Source: Strigops habroptila (lineage: Eukaryota; Chordata; Aves; Psittaciformes; Psittacidae). Taken from it: DNA of 64,000 nt. The stretch covers positions 84,270,283 to 84,334,282 of the forward strand of contig NC_044277.2 in the NCBI RefSeq assembly GCF_004027225.2, in the 5' to 3' direction. The stretch's first letter is position 1. The number at the start of each line of letters is the position of its first letter. The position numbers and the translations under genes are program-made. Positions 38,861 to 49,605 of the stretch are shown piece by piece. The notes under the pieces are model-generated. The model saw nothing but the letters and a program-made list of their open reading frames with translations, searched no databases and was not told where the DNA came from.

Positions 38861-39462
38861 AAGTGTATTTCAAATTTTTCATGTTTCCATGTGTAGTTCA
38901 GCCTTCATAGCTGTAAATGACCCTTTTTCATATAAGAAAACATTTAATTAATTGTGATTTTATTTTTAGAAACCTGTCCTTTGAAACCCTCATACCTCTG
39001 GTTACCAGACATGGTTATATGCAGGAGTAGTTTCTGTCATCAAGTTTCTGTCACTAATCTTACGTTGTCACAAGAGGAAAGAGTTGATGTAACTGTACAC
39101 ATGAAACCAGTTTGGAGAAGTAAAATGTTAATCCACAATTGACTAATTTCAATACCATGACCTGAAATAAGATACACCATGGGATAAGACAGAAAAATCG
39201 TCCCTTCTGAGGAATTCACATTTGTTGTGCACGTCTCCCTTTTCCAAACCCTCTGTGCCCTTGCTCCTGCTGTGTAGCATGGACCAACAAATGTGTGCAA
39301 AGTTGACTGTTTCAAACTGTCAGAATTTAGAAAACTTCTTATATTTAGCAGCTATAGGACAATCTCAGGGCAAACAGATGCTTCACAGTGTGGTCTAACT
39401 AGGCAAGAAGCTGCATTAAATTTCTTCTTTCTTTAGTGCTCCCAGTCAGCAACAGCTTCAGG

Positions 39463-39624
39463 ATGGGCTCCATTTCAAGACCAGTTACTGAGTTTTGTCT
39501 TGATCTCTACAACAAGCTCAACAAAGGGGACACAAATACCGTCTTTTCTCCAATGAGCATCTCTGTTGCCCTGGCCCTGGTCCATCTAGGTGCAAGAAAC
39601 AACACTGCTGCTCAGATAGAAGAA
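39463..39624 (+). CDS. SERPINB12: SERPINB12 exon 2 (first coding exon), residues 1-54
   Basis: Encodes MGSISRPVTEFCLDLYNKL and ends Ala-Gln-Ile-Glu-Glu before GTAAGT. The exon probably begins at 39437 after TTTCTTCTTTCTTTAG. The ATG at 39463 is the only in-frame ATG that gives a family-like N-terminus. Confidence 0.93.
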
Positions 39625-42600
39625 GTAAGTATTGATGAAACATGCCGAGACACTTCCACATTGCTTGCTCTTCCTCTAACGGAAATGTTGGGCATCCTAG
39701 CATGACATATGTGAGAGGGTCTCATAGGAAACAAGCAACGAATACAAGCACAGGTGCTGCCTTCTCAGTTGTGCTTGGTGCACTGTGGTCGTTGCCATCT
39801 GCTTGCGTGAGTCATACCATGGCCCCATGCAGACTCGGGAGCAGGGAGCAAAAGCTAAACGAGAGGAGGTGGTCCACCACAGTGGGGCACTCTTACTTTT
39901 CCCCAGCCTGCTGTCAGAATGTCAGGCTTTGTTTCAGAATTACAGGCAGGCGCTTCCTCTTGTGGTTGCTATGAGAACCCTGAAAGCGTGGGTCTGTGTG
40001 GGGAGAGTTGCAGAACCCTGAAGTGATAGCACCTGGGTGGCTGGAAGCATCAGCTCACTTATCACGACATTCAACAGCCAAAATGTCTGACCTACAGAGC
40101 TCACAAGGACCCAGGTGGTCAGGGAGGAGGTGAAGGCCACCCCTCCAATTGCTGTGCCTTTACTCCCTGCAGTGCAAGTTCTGCTTTCTGTAATCTTTCT
40201 TTTCTTCTCTTGTTTGTACTCATGAGTGGTAAAAGAACAATAATCCTGCGGCACAGGTTCTTGTCGGTAGCTGGCTCTGTACTGGTAGATCTTCATCTAT
40301 CATATTCTAACACTGCCATGTGCACAGTCTGACTGCTGGGTCACCCACAGCCAAGGTAGATGTGCCCTCCTCATGAGGTTTCAAGGATGTGGGGGGTTGA
40401 CCTTAGCTGGTGGCTGCTAGGTGTCCACCCAGCCACTCTTTAACTCCCCCTCTTCAACAAGGATTGGGAGATGAAATAAGATGAAAGAGCTTGTGGGTTG
40501 AGACAAGGATAGGGACATCACTCTCCAATTACTGTCATGTCAAAACAGACTCGACTCATTTTGGAGCCAGCTGGAACCAGCTCTGACACAGGGTCAGCCC
40601 CCAGTCTCTTCCTACTGAGGCCACCTCTGCAGTCCCATAGCTACCATAACCTTGCCACATAAACCCAATGCACAGGGACTCTCGCTTATTCTAGGAGGAT
40701 TCCAGTATCTTCAATAAAAAAGATTGTCTATGTATGATGCCATGTTATTATGATGGAGAAGCTGCTGGAAATTTTTCAGTAGATATTTGTACATTAGAAA
40801 AAAGGACTAGTTTCCACTAAGAATGGTGTGGTTTTGGTATATTTCCTAAGCTGATGCAAAGACTAAGAATTATTCCAAAAGCCAGTTTTGATGTTTTCAA
40901 AGAAAACTATTTTTATCTCTTTGCCTGAGGCAACTTTTTGTTTTGAAATTTGAGGTAACTGTAGCAATAAAAATACAAATCAAATGTAAATATTTTGAGG
41001 TGGAGGAGAGTAACATTTTGAGGGGTTAAATGCAAGTTCTTGGTTAGCTGATATAGAAATGTGAATTTGAACATTAATATATGAACAATTTCAAGTCTGT
41101 CATTTTAGCCTGGCTGAAGCTGAGAAAATATCTTTCATAAATCTACACCATTTATCCAGGACAGCATAGCGAATTTCTTAACCAAGGAAAATGCTTTTAT
41201 CCCAGTTACAGTTGCCATAATTTGGCATCTTCAATCGCAGGTGCTCCATGCCAGGAAAGATACAGGAAGAATGAGCCTTGGATCTGATTATGAGAGCACA
41301 TCCCCAGAAACAGAGCCAGAAGGAAGCCACGAGAGACAGCTTTCCCCCTCACAGGTACGTCCTTGGGTGAGGAGTACTGGATCTTTTTCTTCACTGCGCA
41401 GTAGATTTCTAGGTATAGAGCACTAGAGTCTGCCACTGGAGGGAGTCAAGATCACACGCACAGACTGCCTAATCCACTAGTAAATGCCTGATACGGGGTG
41501 ATGTTTTTTTAAGGGCCAAGTCTTCCATGGAGTCAATACCAAAGCTTTCAGTCTCCCCATCTGAAGGAAGATCAGGCTACAAAGCTTAGACTAACTGGAT
41601 TTAAAAATCAGTACAGCAGGAGTTAGCCCTATAGTGTAATAGTTAGGATGTAAATTAACAACCAAAGCTATATGGAGGAATTGTTATTGTGTTTGTAATA
41701 TTCCCAGTGTAACAAGGATGGGGACCTTAACCATAAAGAGTTCCAGGCACTGCTTTTACAACTACAGAACCTTGGCGAAAGATATGTTTTAACCCTTGCC
41801 AACAATCTCTTTATACAACAAGGATTTGAACTCCAGCAGGTAAGCTACCTGGTATCTGCTAACTGCTGCGGCCCTGACCTCAAGCTTCCCTATAACTGTA
41901 AGCCTTGCTGATGTCCCCCTCACGTGTAACATGGAGCACTTGGTGTATCTTTTGGGGCTGCTGGGAAAGAGACAGAAGTGCCAGTTTTAATTATTTTGTT
42001 TAAAAAAACCACCCTGTTGATATCAATGGCTACAGGGCAAAAATAAAGCAGGAGTCTGTTCACGTTTGGCATAAGTCTACACTCAGCCAGAGTGTGACTA
42101 CAGCCAAATATGCCTATTCAAGCTGCCCATAAGCTACTTCTGTGCTTGCAAGTGGCACGCTGGGGCAGCAGGAAGCTTAGAGAGGGTTTATCATCTGAGA
42201 TGTTACACAGTTCCATGCATAGGGCTGCTGTGTGCTCTGCTGAACTTCTTACTCCTTTCTTACTGAATGACAGAGCAGTCTTCAACTATGTGACTATGTG
42301 ACTCCAACTTGCTAGTCACATCTTTGCTTTTCTGTCAATTACTTCTGTTGAATGGTTTGGATACTTAAGCATTAAACAACACATCTTGCATCTTCTCTAA
42401 TTTTTTGCTTTTATCTGTACCTCAGCTATGTAGTTCTCCATGGGAAGACTCTTTCTTCTGGCTTTCTTCTTAATTATTTACTTTTTTTGCCTATGCAATA
42501 GAATAAGTATCTCTCCTTCAAAGATTCTCTGAATAAACTTCAGATAGTTGATGTTTCCATAATGAAATTTTGCCTTATGGAGTCAGCAGGTCCCTCACCA

Positions 42601-45600
42601 TTTCTAAAATAGTTCTGAACCACTGATTTCTTTCAAAAGGGAATAAATGCTTAACAGATTTGACCAATTCATAATCTTTATTTTGCTTTACAGCAATTTC
42701 TGACATGCTCTAAGGAACTGTATGGAGCAATGCTGCAAGCAGTGGACTTTCATGGTGCTGTTGAAGCTGCCAGAATAAAAATCAACACTTGGGTTGAAAG
42801 TGAGACACAAGGTAAACCAAAGTAAATCTGTAGCCATACTATCACTGCCTTCTTACACTGCTTCAACAAAAGTAATCCCAGCATATGAAAAGCAAAGACT
42901 TGCTCATGTTTCTGGGTGTTCAATCTTATGCTGTTTAAAGACAGTATGTCTTCACATCCACTCTTGAAATATGAGAGTAAGTTATCAGCTAAATTATTCC
43001 TGAATTACAGGTGTGTTTGTTGCCAAATACTTTTGTACTCCCACCCTTATGCCTGGCATGGTAATTGCAATAGTACCTGTAAGGCTCAGCCAGACAAATT
43101 GCTTCTGTGCACAGCCACAAGTGCAGAGACAGGACAGCAGGGGATGGAAGCTATGAGCTTCAAGGTGAGATTGGGAACAGCCTGGGTTGAGGGTTGGAGG
43201 AAAGGAGGAGGATGACTGAAGACCTGATTATATGTAGAGCAATGGCCAGCAAAGATCAGAGATGTCACCACAAGCAAGACTCACAATCACAAGTGACAAT
43301 CAACCAGCTCTTGCCCTTGACAGGCTAGCAGGGGCCATTTGCTCTTGTTGATTAGACTAAACATGATATATGCCATTTTCCTTTAGTTTTATCAGAGCTG
43401 CAGTAGCAGCAGGATGAAAGCTTTCTAAATCTTATGGCTGAACATAAACCAGAACTTACTGGGGGACAGGCAAATAGATTTGAAGGCTTCTGTAATTTCT
43501 CAGTTGCCCATCTCCTGACCAAACCTGTCCTTGTACTGGCAGAGCGGCCTGTGGCTGGTGTGGGGAAGAGCTCTTCACCCCAGTTGGGTCCCAGTGAGAG
43601 GGCTGAAGGTTCACCAGCCACTGTGCCCAGGGTTAGGAGCCATCATTGCTCTGGGTGCTCATATGAAGCCTGTGAACATGCTAACTCCTACTTCAGCTTC
43701 TATGTAGAAAGTCAGAAGCTCCACAGCTGGTTAACTGCTGTGCTTGGTGCAAAGGGAAAGATTCCCTCATGTAACACAAAACAGGTGACTAATGGTGCTG
43801 CCTCCATCCTTATGGTTAATGTCACCTGGCACATATGTATGGACACTGACAGCTGGCTAATTTGGTGGCCCTCCCTGTCCTCCCTGACTGATAATAGTGC
43901 AGAGGAATCGACCATTTGTTTGCCTATATTGCCCCTTTGAATAAACCAAGAACTGGATTTCTAAGTTTCTCCAAAACTAAGTTCACAGACAAGTATGAGA
44001 GTCTCAGTCCAGAGTCTTAATGACAGCTAATACTGTGTATTCTGAAATTTCCTTTAGGTAAAATCAAGGAACTCTTTGCTCCTGGTGTGATTGATGTACA
44101 TGCGTTGCTGGTGCTGGTGAATGTAATCTACTTCAAAGCATCCTGGGAGCACAAGTTTGAGGAACAAAAAACAGTACAGAGAGATTTTAAACTGAATCAG
44201 GTAGATCTGAATTCTGTAAATCTTAACATTACTTACCCTAGATACTGTGGGCACTGCAGCAAGCATAACGGAGAAGCACAGTGCCCAGGGCTCAGCTGAC
44301 CTGTGAGCAAGGTGTGGGTGAGCCTCTCTTGTTGGGTAGAGGTGGCAGGAGGGTTTTTCATAGAAAAGCATATTTTTCTTCACATGCTAATCAATACTAG
44401 CAGGATTTTTGCTGAAAACATCATATAGAAAAAGCTTTCTTTCACTACTCTAGAAGTTAGCTAAGAAGTTAGCAAACTGTAAAAGGCAATTTGAGCCTTT
44501 ATAAAGATTTCAAGCAACCCCATCACAAAAAAAGCCAAAATAATAAGACCTAGAAGAGGATACTTGAGAAAGGCTATGATTTTGCTCTTAACCTATTTAT
44601 TGCTTCCTGTCTAAACAATCAGTCTGATAAATGACAGCCTGATTCATTCAGTGCTATTTCTTTTTTATCTCAGTCCAAGTTAGGACTTGCAAATTTAACC
44701 AGCATCAGCCTGTTTGGAAGTGTGAGCAACTATTAAGCAACTTCACTATCTGATCAGTTGCAGGAAAATGGTTTGTTTGTTTGTTTGTTTTTTCCCAAAG
44801 CATTATCCCCTTATTTATGTGTTGCAAAGTTCATGTTTTGTGTGTCACTGTAGATGCAACAAAATAAAGTGAAATGTTTAGCCTAGCAGCAATTACTGCT
44901 GAAACCCTGACTACTGATACTACACCTGTAGTAAGTTTAAATGTTAAGAGCTGTACTGACTGTATAATTCTTCTAAATAGAATGAGAAAAAACCTGTGCA
45001 GATGATGTATCAGAAAGGAACATTTAAATTAGGCCTCATTGAGGAGATGGGTGCTCAGGTCCTTGAACTCCCTTATGCTCAGAAGACACTGAGCATGATC
45101 ATCCTGCTGCCAGGTGACATGGCTGATGGATCTACCAGTGGGCTGGAGCAGGTAAGGCAGTATATATTATGGACTATGGCTGGATGTTCTTTGTCTGAAT
45201 TATGGCTGGGTAAAGATCTAAGTTTTTCAAAGCTGCTCGCTATTTTAAGCTCTTCCCCCCCCCCCCCCCCCATCTTCTAGATTGAAAGCACAATGACTTA
45301 TGAAAATTTGATGCTGTGGGCCTCTTCAGAGCACATGTTTGAGACAACAGTAGAGGTATACCTCCCCCGATTCAAGCTTGAAGGCACCTTTAACCTCAAT
45401 GAGGTATTACAAGAGATGGGGATGACCGACATCTTCAATGAATCAAAAGCTGACCTTTCTGCAATGTCGTTTGCAAAATCTCTGGTACTGTCAAATGTTG
45501 TCCATAAGACATACGTGGAAGTCAATGAGGAAGGCACTGTAGCAGCAGCTGGTACAGGAGCTGCCATTGTGAGGAGGTCTCTTCCTCTCACGGAGGTTTT

Positions 45601-45685
45601 TATGGCTGACCACCCTTTCTTGTTCTTTATTAGACATAATCCTACTAATACCATTCTTTTCTTTGGCAAACTCTGCTCACCTTAA
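39463..45685 (+). CDS. SERPINB12: SERPINB12, complete coding region, seven coding exons
   Basis: Join of 39463-39624, 41241-41354, 41708-41839, 42694-42811, 44058-44200, 44981-45151 and 45281-45685: 414 residues, against 405 in human. Exon lengths and phases are those of 8-exon ov-serpins, including the split CD-loop exon. SERPINB12 is an intracellular epithelial serpin reported to inhibit trypsin-like proteases. Similarity to human SERPINB12 is clearest in exons 7 and 8 (GLIEEMGAQVLELPY; ADLSAMSFAKSLVLSNVVHK). The hinge reads EEGTVAAAGTGA, compatible with inhibition. Counting from P17 Glu places P1 at Arg with Ser at P1', as in human, but P2 is also Arg. There is no cleavable signal peptide, and the C-terminus is Leu-Cys-Ser-Pro. 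The gene lies downstream of SERPINB5 in the same orientation, as in mammals. Confidence 0.95.
40388..40690 (-). mobile_element. ERVL-like solo LTR fragment (avian) in SERPINB12 intron 2
   Basis: The plus strand runs TGTGGGGGGTTGACCTTAGC, then 'ggtgtccaccc-agccactcttta-actccccctc', 'gagacaaggatagggacatcactc-ccaattactgtcatg-caaaacagactcgact' and 'accttgccacataaacccaatgca'. This resembles, in reverse complement, a long terminal repeat I recall as dispersed in many bird genomes. No internal retroviral genes are present. The family name was not checked against a repeat library. Confidence 0.5.
41241..41354 (+). CDS. SERPINB12: SERPINB12 exon 3 (CD loop), residues 55-92
   Basis: Starts Val-Leu-His and then encodes a Ser/Glu/Pro-rich low-complexity loop (DYESTSPETEPEGSHERQL), ending Ser-Gln before GTACGT. 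The long CD interhelical loop is a hallmark of SERPINB12, but its sequence diverges quickly. It has the acidic, Ser-rich look of a disordered, possibly phosphorylated segment. Confidence 0.85.
41708..41839 (+). CDS. SERPINB12: SERPINB12 exon 4, residues 93-136
   Basis: Encodes from CNKDGDLNHKEFQALLLQL to Leu-Gln-Gln, covering helix D and strand s2A (YVLTLANNLF). 132 bases, phase 0; acceptor TTCCCAG, donor GTAAGC. Human has ANRL where this has ANNL. Confidence 0.92.
42694..42811 (+). CDS. SERPINB12: SERPINB12 exon 5, residues 137-176
   Basis: 118 bases starting Gln-Phe-Leu-Thr-Cys and containing LQAVDFHGAVEAARIKINTW, helices E and F. It ends in phase 1 within a Gly codon before GTAAAC. Confidence 0.95.
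44058..44200 (+). CDS. SERPINB12: SERPINB12 exon 6, residues 176-223
   Basis: 143 bases starting Gly-Lys-Ile-Lys-Glu-Leu-Phe and carrying LVLVNVIYFKASWEHKFEE, strand s3A and the breach. It ends Leu-Asn-Gln; the donor GTAGAT is weaker than the others in this gene. Confidence 0.95.
44772..44794 (+). repeat. GTTT microsatellite
   Basis: Five tandem GTTT units followed by T-rich sequence, in SERPINB12 intron 6. Confidence 0.85.
44981..45151 (+). CDS. SERPINB12: SERPINB12 exon 7, residues 224-280
   Basis: 171 bases from Asn-Glu-Lys-Lys-Pro-Val-Gln-Met-Met to Ser-Gly-Leu-Glu-Gln; acceptor TTCTAAATAG, donor GTAAGG. Includes the conserved LSMIILLPGDM segment. Confidence 0.95.
45255..45271 (+). repeat. 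Poly-C tract of 17 at a splice acceptor
   Basis: An uninterrupted run of 17 C lies 9 bases upstream of the exon 8 acceptor AG of SERPINB12. It is prone to length change and to sequencing error. Confidence 0.9.
45281..45685 (+). CDS. SERPINB12: SERPINB12 exon 8, residues 281-414 and stop (reactive loop)
   Basis: Encodes from IESTMTYENLMLWASSEHM through the hinge and loop (VAAAGTGAAIVRRSLPLTE) to ILFFGKLCSP, stop TAA at 45683-45685. The acceptor CATCTTCTAG is preceded by an uninterrupted run of 17 C, which forms most of the polypyrimidine tract. Confidence 0.96.
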   Translation: MESTMTYENLMLWASSEHMFETTVEVYLPRFKLEGTFNLNEVLQEMGMTDIFNESKADLSAMSFAKSLVLSNVVHKTYVEVNEEGTVAAAGTGAAIVRRSLPLTEVFMADHPFLFFIRHNPTNTILFFGKLCSP

Positions 45686-46386
45686 AATCAGGACCATTTT
45701 CTAAGATTGTGAGAAACAGCTGGATCAAAGTGAGAAATTGTATTTTTCTCCCAATGCATTCTTAATCCTTTGACAGCCAGTTTGTATTTCAAAGTAGTCT
45801 CTGCAACCAGTTTAGCTTAGAACCAATCAATTGGATGCTCTCCTGCTAGGCTCCTTGAATTGCAAATATTGATCTGAATTCAGAATAGGAGTAAATTTGA
45901 CTTAACCTCACTGGATGTGGATAACATTTTGTTTCCTCAATGCCCACATATGCTCCTATATTCCTGCATTCATATGCATTCCTGCATATCAGTGGTGGTG
46001 ATGAAAGGGTTGAGGTTAGACGGGACCTCTGGAGGTCATCTGGTCCACCTCCCCTGCTCAAGCAGGGCCACGTACAGCTGGTTGCCCAGGGCCATGTCCA
46101 GATGGCTTTTGGATATCTCTAAGGACGAAGACTCCACCACCTCTCCTACGTGCTCCCTAAGGTTTCAAATAACTCCAAAGAGAATTTTGTGTGCACGCTG
46201 TCTGCCGAAACAGGATACAAACCCAGACGTTTCTAACGATGGTTAATTATTTACATAGTAAAGAAGGCTGCCTTTCATCTAGGGATAAACCAAGTGTTTT
46301 CAATCTCAAAGAATAGGAGGAAAATATTCTAAAGCACCCCATTGAAGTTACTGATGTGTAAATTGTAGCCATGAACTTCCAATAAA
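45686..46386 (+). terminator. SERPINB12: SERPINB12 3' UTR with likely poly(A) signal
   Basis: The first AATAAA after the stop is at 46381-46386, about 700 bases downstream; another is at 46617-46622. A minus-strand CR1 copy (45995-46245) would then lie inside the 3' UTR. Confidence 0.5.
45995..46245 (-). mobile_element. CR1 LINE 3' fragment
   Basis: 'ttagacgggacctctggaggtcatctggtccacctcccctgctcaagcagggccacgtacagctggttgcccagggccatgtccagatggcttttg' is the reverse complement of a CR1 3' region, of a different subfamily from the copies at 22.4 and 24 kb. Confidence 0.9.
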
Positions 46387-46474
46387 TGTTTTTTCTTCTC
46401 TTCATGCTGCTGTTGGTGTATTTTAACAATCTGAAATGCAAACCTGGAAGACAGGGCTCTCTCCATGCTCTGGG

Positions 46475-46625
46475 AAATAAAGAAAGGTCTTGGAATAGGT
46501 TGCCTAGAGAGGTTGTGGAGTCTCCTTCCCTGGAGGTATTCAAGAGCCATCTGGACAGTCCTGAGTAATGTGCTCTAGGTGACTCTGGTTGAGCAAGAAC
46601 AGACAGGAGTAGGACAATAAAAGAG
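46475..46625 (+). mobile_element. CR1 LINE fragment
   Basis: 'ggttgcctagagaggttgtggagtctccttccctggaggtattcaagagcc' followed by 'tgtgctctaggtgactctg' is a plus-strand CR1 module. Confidence 0.85.
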
Positions 46626-46837
46626 TCAGATAAACAAACTACTCTTGACTGTCTAATCTGAAGATGCAGGAAGCCCAGTTTACCTGTTAGATGATGGTTT
46701 TGTTACCTACAGCTATCATCATACAGTGTTTACATTCCCTGGGGAAGTTCTGAACACTGCAATCTCAAAAATCAGTACTGCTTCTGAAAGTGCAGGGATG
46801 GGTATTCCACTGATGAAGTGGCAAATGCCACAGGGGA

Positions 46838-46942
46838 AAAAAACTTCCCTTTATTCCTGTCGTTTCTCAGAAATGAGTATACGCTCCGCAACCCTCAGCA
46901 TATTCTATTTCGGTACCCTTGAGTTAAAACAGCAGTTTCTGA
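46838..46942 (+). pseudogene. Pseudogene exon 2 relic
   Basis: The frame with ATG at 46873-46875 reads EMSIRSATLSIFYFGTLELK followed by Gln-Gln-Phe. It resembles the helix B/C part of ov-serpin exon 2 (SERPINB12: MSISVALALVHLGARNNT), with a one-codon insertion. DNA similarity to SERPINB12 is visible at ATGAG[T/C]AT and GG[T] near the expected spacing. Upstream helix A is not recognisable. Confidence 0.4.
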
Positions 46943-47434
46943 TGACACTGTGGGTTAGCAGGGGGATGGATCTGCACTTGCTATCCGTGAAGAATGAGGG
47001 AGCTTAGTCCTGGAAATGAAATAAATAGAGGGGGAGGTTTGCAATAAAAATCTCTATTTAGTGCTGGCTAAGCCGGGCCATTCCTGTGCTGCCAGAGTAC
47101 GGGAGCCGTGAAGATGTGTTGAGCCCTGTTTGGTGTAAGGAATGCATCCAGGCCATTTCTGGTATACGCAATAGCAGTGGTTTTATGACTGCCACAATCT
47201 CATGTACTATGTAAAGAAGATCAACATCATGAAGGGAAAAAAACAAGTGTCTGTGTGACATTTTTTTTTTACTTTTTTTTCCCCTTGGTGCAAGCTCTAC
47301 CAAAGGCAGTGCCTCTCTCAGCCAACCCCCACCTGTGCAAACAAGGTCCAATGCCTATTCTTTCCCCACAGTTTGCAGCTTGTCAGGGGAGCACATATCC
47401 CCTTTGCAAATGTCAAGGTTCAGATGTGTTTGCT

Positions 47435-47515
47435 GCTCTGCCCTGAGCCCCCGGGGATGGACTAAGTGATCTTTAAAGGTCCCTTCTGACCAAAACCCCA
47501 TTCTATGGTTCTGCA
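47435..47515 (+). mobile_element. CR1 LINE 3' tail fragment
   Basis: 'gggatggactaagtgatctttaaaggtcccttctgaccaaaaccccattctatggttctg' matches a plus-strand CR1 3' terminus. Confidence 0.85.
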
Positions 47516-48080
47516 TCTTGCACATCAGTTAGCTGGATTTGGCTAACACGACCGAGCTCTGATCAGTTACTGATTTACAGCTGGTCAAATTAGTTTATAC
47601 TAACCATGTTGTATGACAAAAATATCTGAGCCAGTAAAAAACCAGAAGAGTTATAAAGTATTGTGTCTTAGACCCAAACATACATGCACATTGTAAAATC
47701 TCAGGTTCTCCTGACTTTAATATCCCATGTTATATTTACTGAACTGTGTAGGATCTGCCTTGTTTCCTACTCCTGTCTGGATCTGGAAATAACTGCGAGA
47801 AACTCAACCATGATTGGAATAATGGTTATTGGCAAAATATAGAGCTTTTGACCTATAAGGTGAAGGAATACTACTTTTCAGTGCTCACGGCCTGAGACTG
47901 GATTTAGAGACATGATCAGTGTTGAAAGTTTCACTTTTACAGTGTCACTCTTTATGTTTGTGTTCAGCCTGAGCTAACTTTACATGTGGTTTCCTCTCAA
48001 GGGGTAACCAAAATTACACAGCTAGTCTCCACCGCTCCTCTTGAAATTTGGCATGATGTATTTGGGTTGCGCAGTGTCTC

Positions 48081-48165
48081 AGGTTCTCGAAGTTGCATGG
48101 CCACAGACCTTCTTAACGAAATCACAAAATCGGCCAGCACCCTGGCCTTGACCGGTGGTAATGTA
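48081..48165 (+). pseudogene. Pseudogene exon 4 relic
   Basis: The frame reads DLLNEITKSASTLALTGGN. Without gaps it matches the SERPINB11-like exon 4 at Leu, Leu, Glu, Leu, Thr and Asn over 18 positions. It also recalls the ovalbumin segment Asp-Ile-Leu-Asn-Gln-Ile-Thr-Lys. A GTAAGT-like donor occurs at 48163, just inside the expected exon, so the 3' part of the exon is lost. Confidence 0.55.
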
Positions 48166-49513
48166 AGTAGTTCCATGCCTTCTGTACTGTGCAACGTGCT
48201 GATCTACTCCATCAATACAGACAGTCACACAGTAATGGCAGCAGGGTAATCTAGACTTCTCATTTCCATATTTATTAAAAAATTGTCTCTTCGTAAATCC
48301 TTGATTTTATTTTCTTGGTAAAGTATGCTCATTTTCTAAATGGATTTATAATCACTTCTACATCATAGTATTCATAGGCTTTACGAAAACCAGATTCATA
48401 AGCCACACTTGCTACCTGTACTTTTTTTGTGTCTGTGATGGAGAACCGGTGAATAACATGTTAAATGCACAGAATAATACGTGGCTTCAGAAAGGAGAAG
48501 CAACACTAAAATAATGCTTTGGCTCTCCTAAAGAGAACATAAGCTGGCTTTAAGCATGTACATCCAAAAAGCCATCCGAAAGAAAAATTTTCTTTTCTCA
48601 TACATGTGGAAGTATCCAAAATCTTTAGACATTTAATTTTCACCTTTTGTAAATTCTCTGACAGCTAGTATTTTTCTTTGCTTACTTTAACTGCCTTGAC
48701 AGTAGCAATGAGGTGCTTTGCTCACGATGAAATTCAGGAACAAAGTGGAATGAGGCGCAAGTCCCCAGAGAACATCCAGTGAGCGCATTCAAAGCAGACC
48801 TGTGCAAGTATTCAAATAGAGCTCCCTGAAACTGCCGTTAGAGTGACTTCATTTTTTTTTAAAGTGAAAATGGTACATAACTTCTGTAGTGGAGAAATTC
48901 ATGTGGCTCAGGAGGTGAAGGGCCTCTCTTCAGTGTGCCCCATTCCCTTCCTGGAATTCAAGCCTGTGTCTCATAGGAGAATGCACCAAGCACTATCAGG
49001 CACCAGGTTTTAGCATAGGCTGGGTAGGAAAACTGCCTACCTTCATCTTGAATCCCTTATGCAAATGAATACAGCTTAATGGCACAAGAAGAGAACTCAA
49101 GGACTGATAACTTTGCAGTTCAATAACTATTGTAGATGAGTTCTGGTTTCCAGTCTCTGCTCCCAGGACTATTCTTGTTTTAATCCAGTAACACAGAAAA
49201 AAAAAGAAAGTATCTATATGTGGTCAAGTATCCTAACAATGATATAGAACTATTTTTGTCTGTAGATTTCTGATAGTCTGAATTTTTCCTAATATCTGCC
49301 TAGAAAAGAAAACAGTGAATAAAGTACTTCAATTGTGAGCTTCTTTTCAGCTCTTCAGAGGGTGCGACTGTGCAGCTTTTTCATCTGAACCCTTAGGCGT
49401 GAAACTATGTATTCTTAATTATAAGATGGTGTGTCACAGCTTTTGTATAAGAGCACTGCCACCTACACAGCTCCAAGATTGTTTTACATTATTCCCTCGC
49501 TTGACTGCTGCAG

Positions 49514-49605
49514 TTTGGAAACAGGTCCAGCTTTTCCATACATGTACTGTTGATTTTAAAAACACTGGAAGAGCACTGCTGAAGGAGCTCTACTGCATAT
49601 CCTGA
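49514..49605 (+). pseudogene. Possible pseudogene exon 5 relic
   Basis: After a CTGCTGCAG acceptor-like site, the frame reads FHTCTVDFKNTGRALLKEL and meets TGA at 49603-49605. Thr-Val-Asp-Phe fits the conserved exon 5 position. The rest is poorly conserved, so this is weak alone and supported mainly by its position between the exon 4 and 6 relics. Confidence 0.3.

Larger units (their letters stand above)
30907..39420. other. SERPINB5-SERPINB12 intergenic region
   Basis: About 8.5 kb. It contains the unidentified minus-strand pseudogene (36055-36909), a T-rich run near 34388-34402 and a CR1 tail near 38788. SERPINB12 should have a non-coding first exon in the right half, but I could not identify it. 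Other open frames, such as those near 31353-31874 and 33228-33716, show no family similarity I recognise. Confidence 0.5.

Noticed and set aside
30907-39436. Another serpin gene or relic between SERPINB5 and SERPINB12
   Set aside because: No clade B exon motifs were found on either strand in this interval.
43434-43940. 168-codon open frame inside SERPINB12 intron 5
   Set aside because: Lies between well-defined exons 5 and 6, has no serpin similarity, and exon phases match without it.
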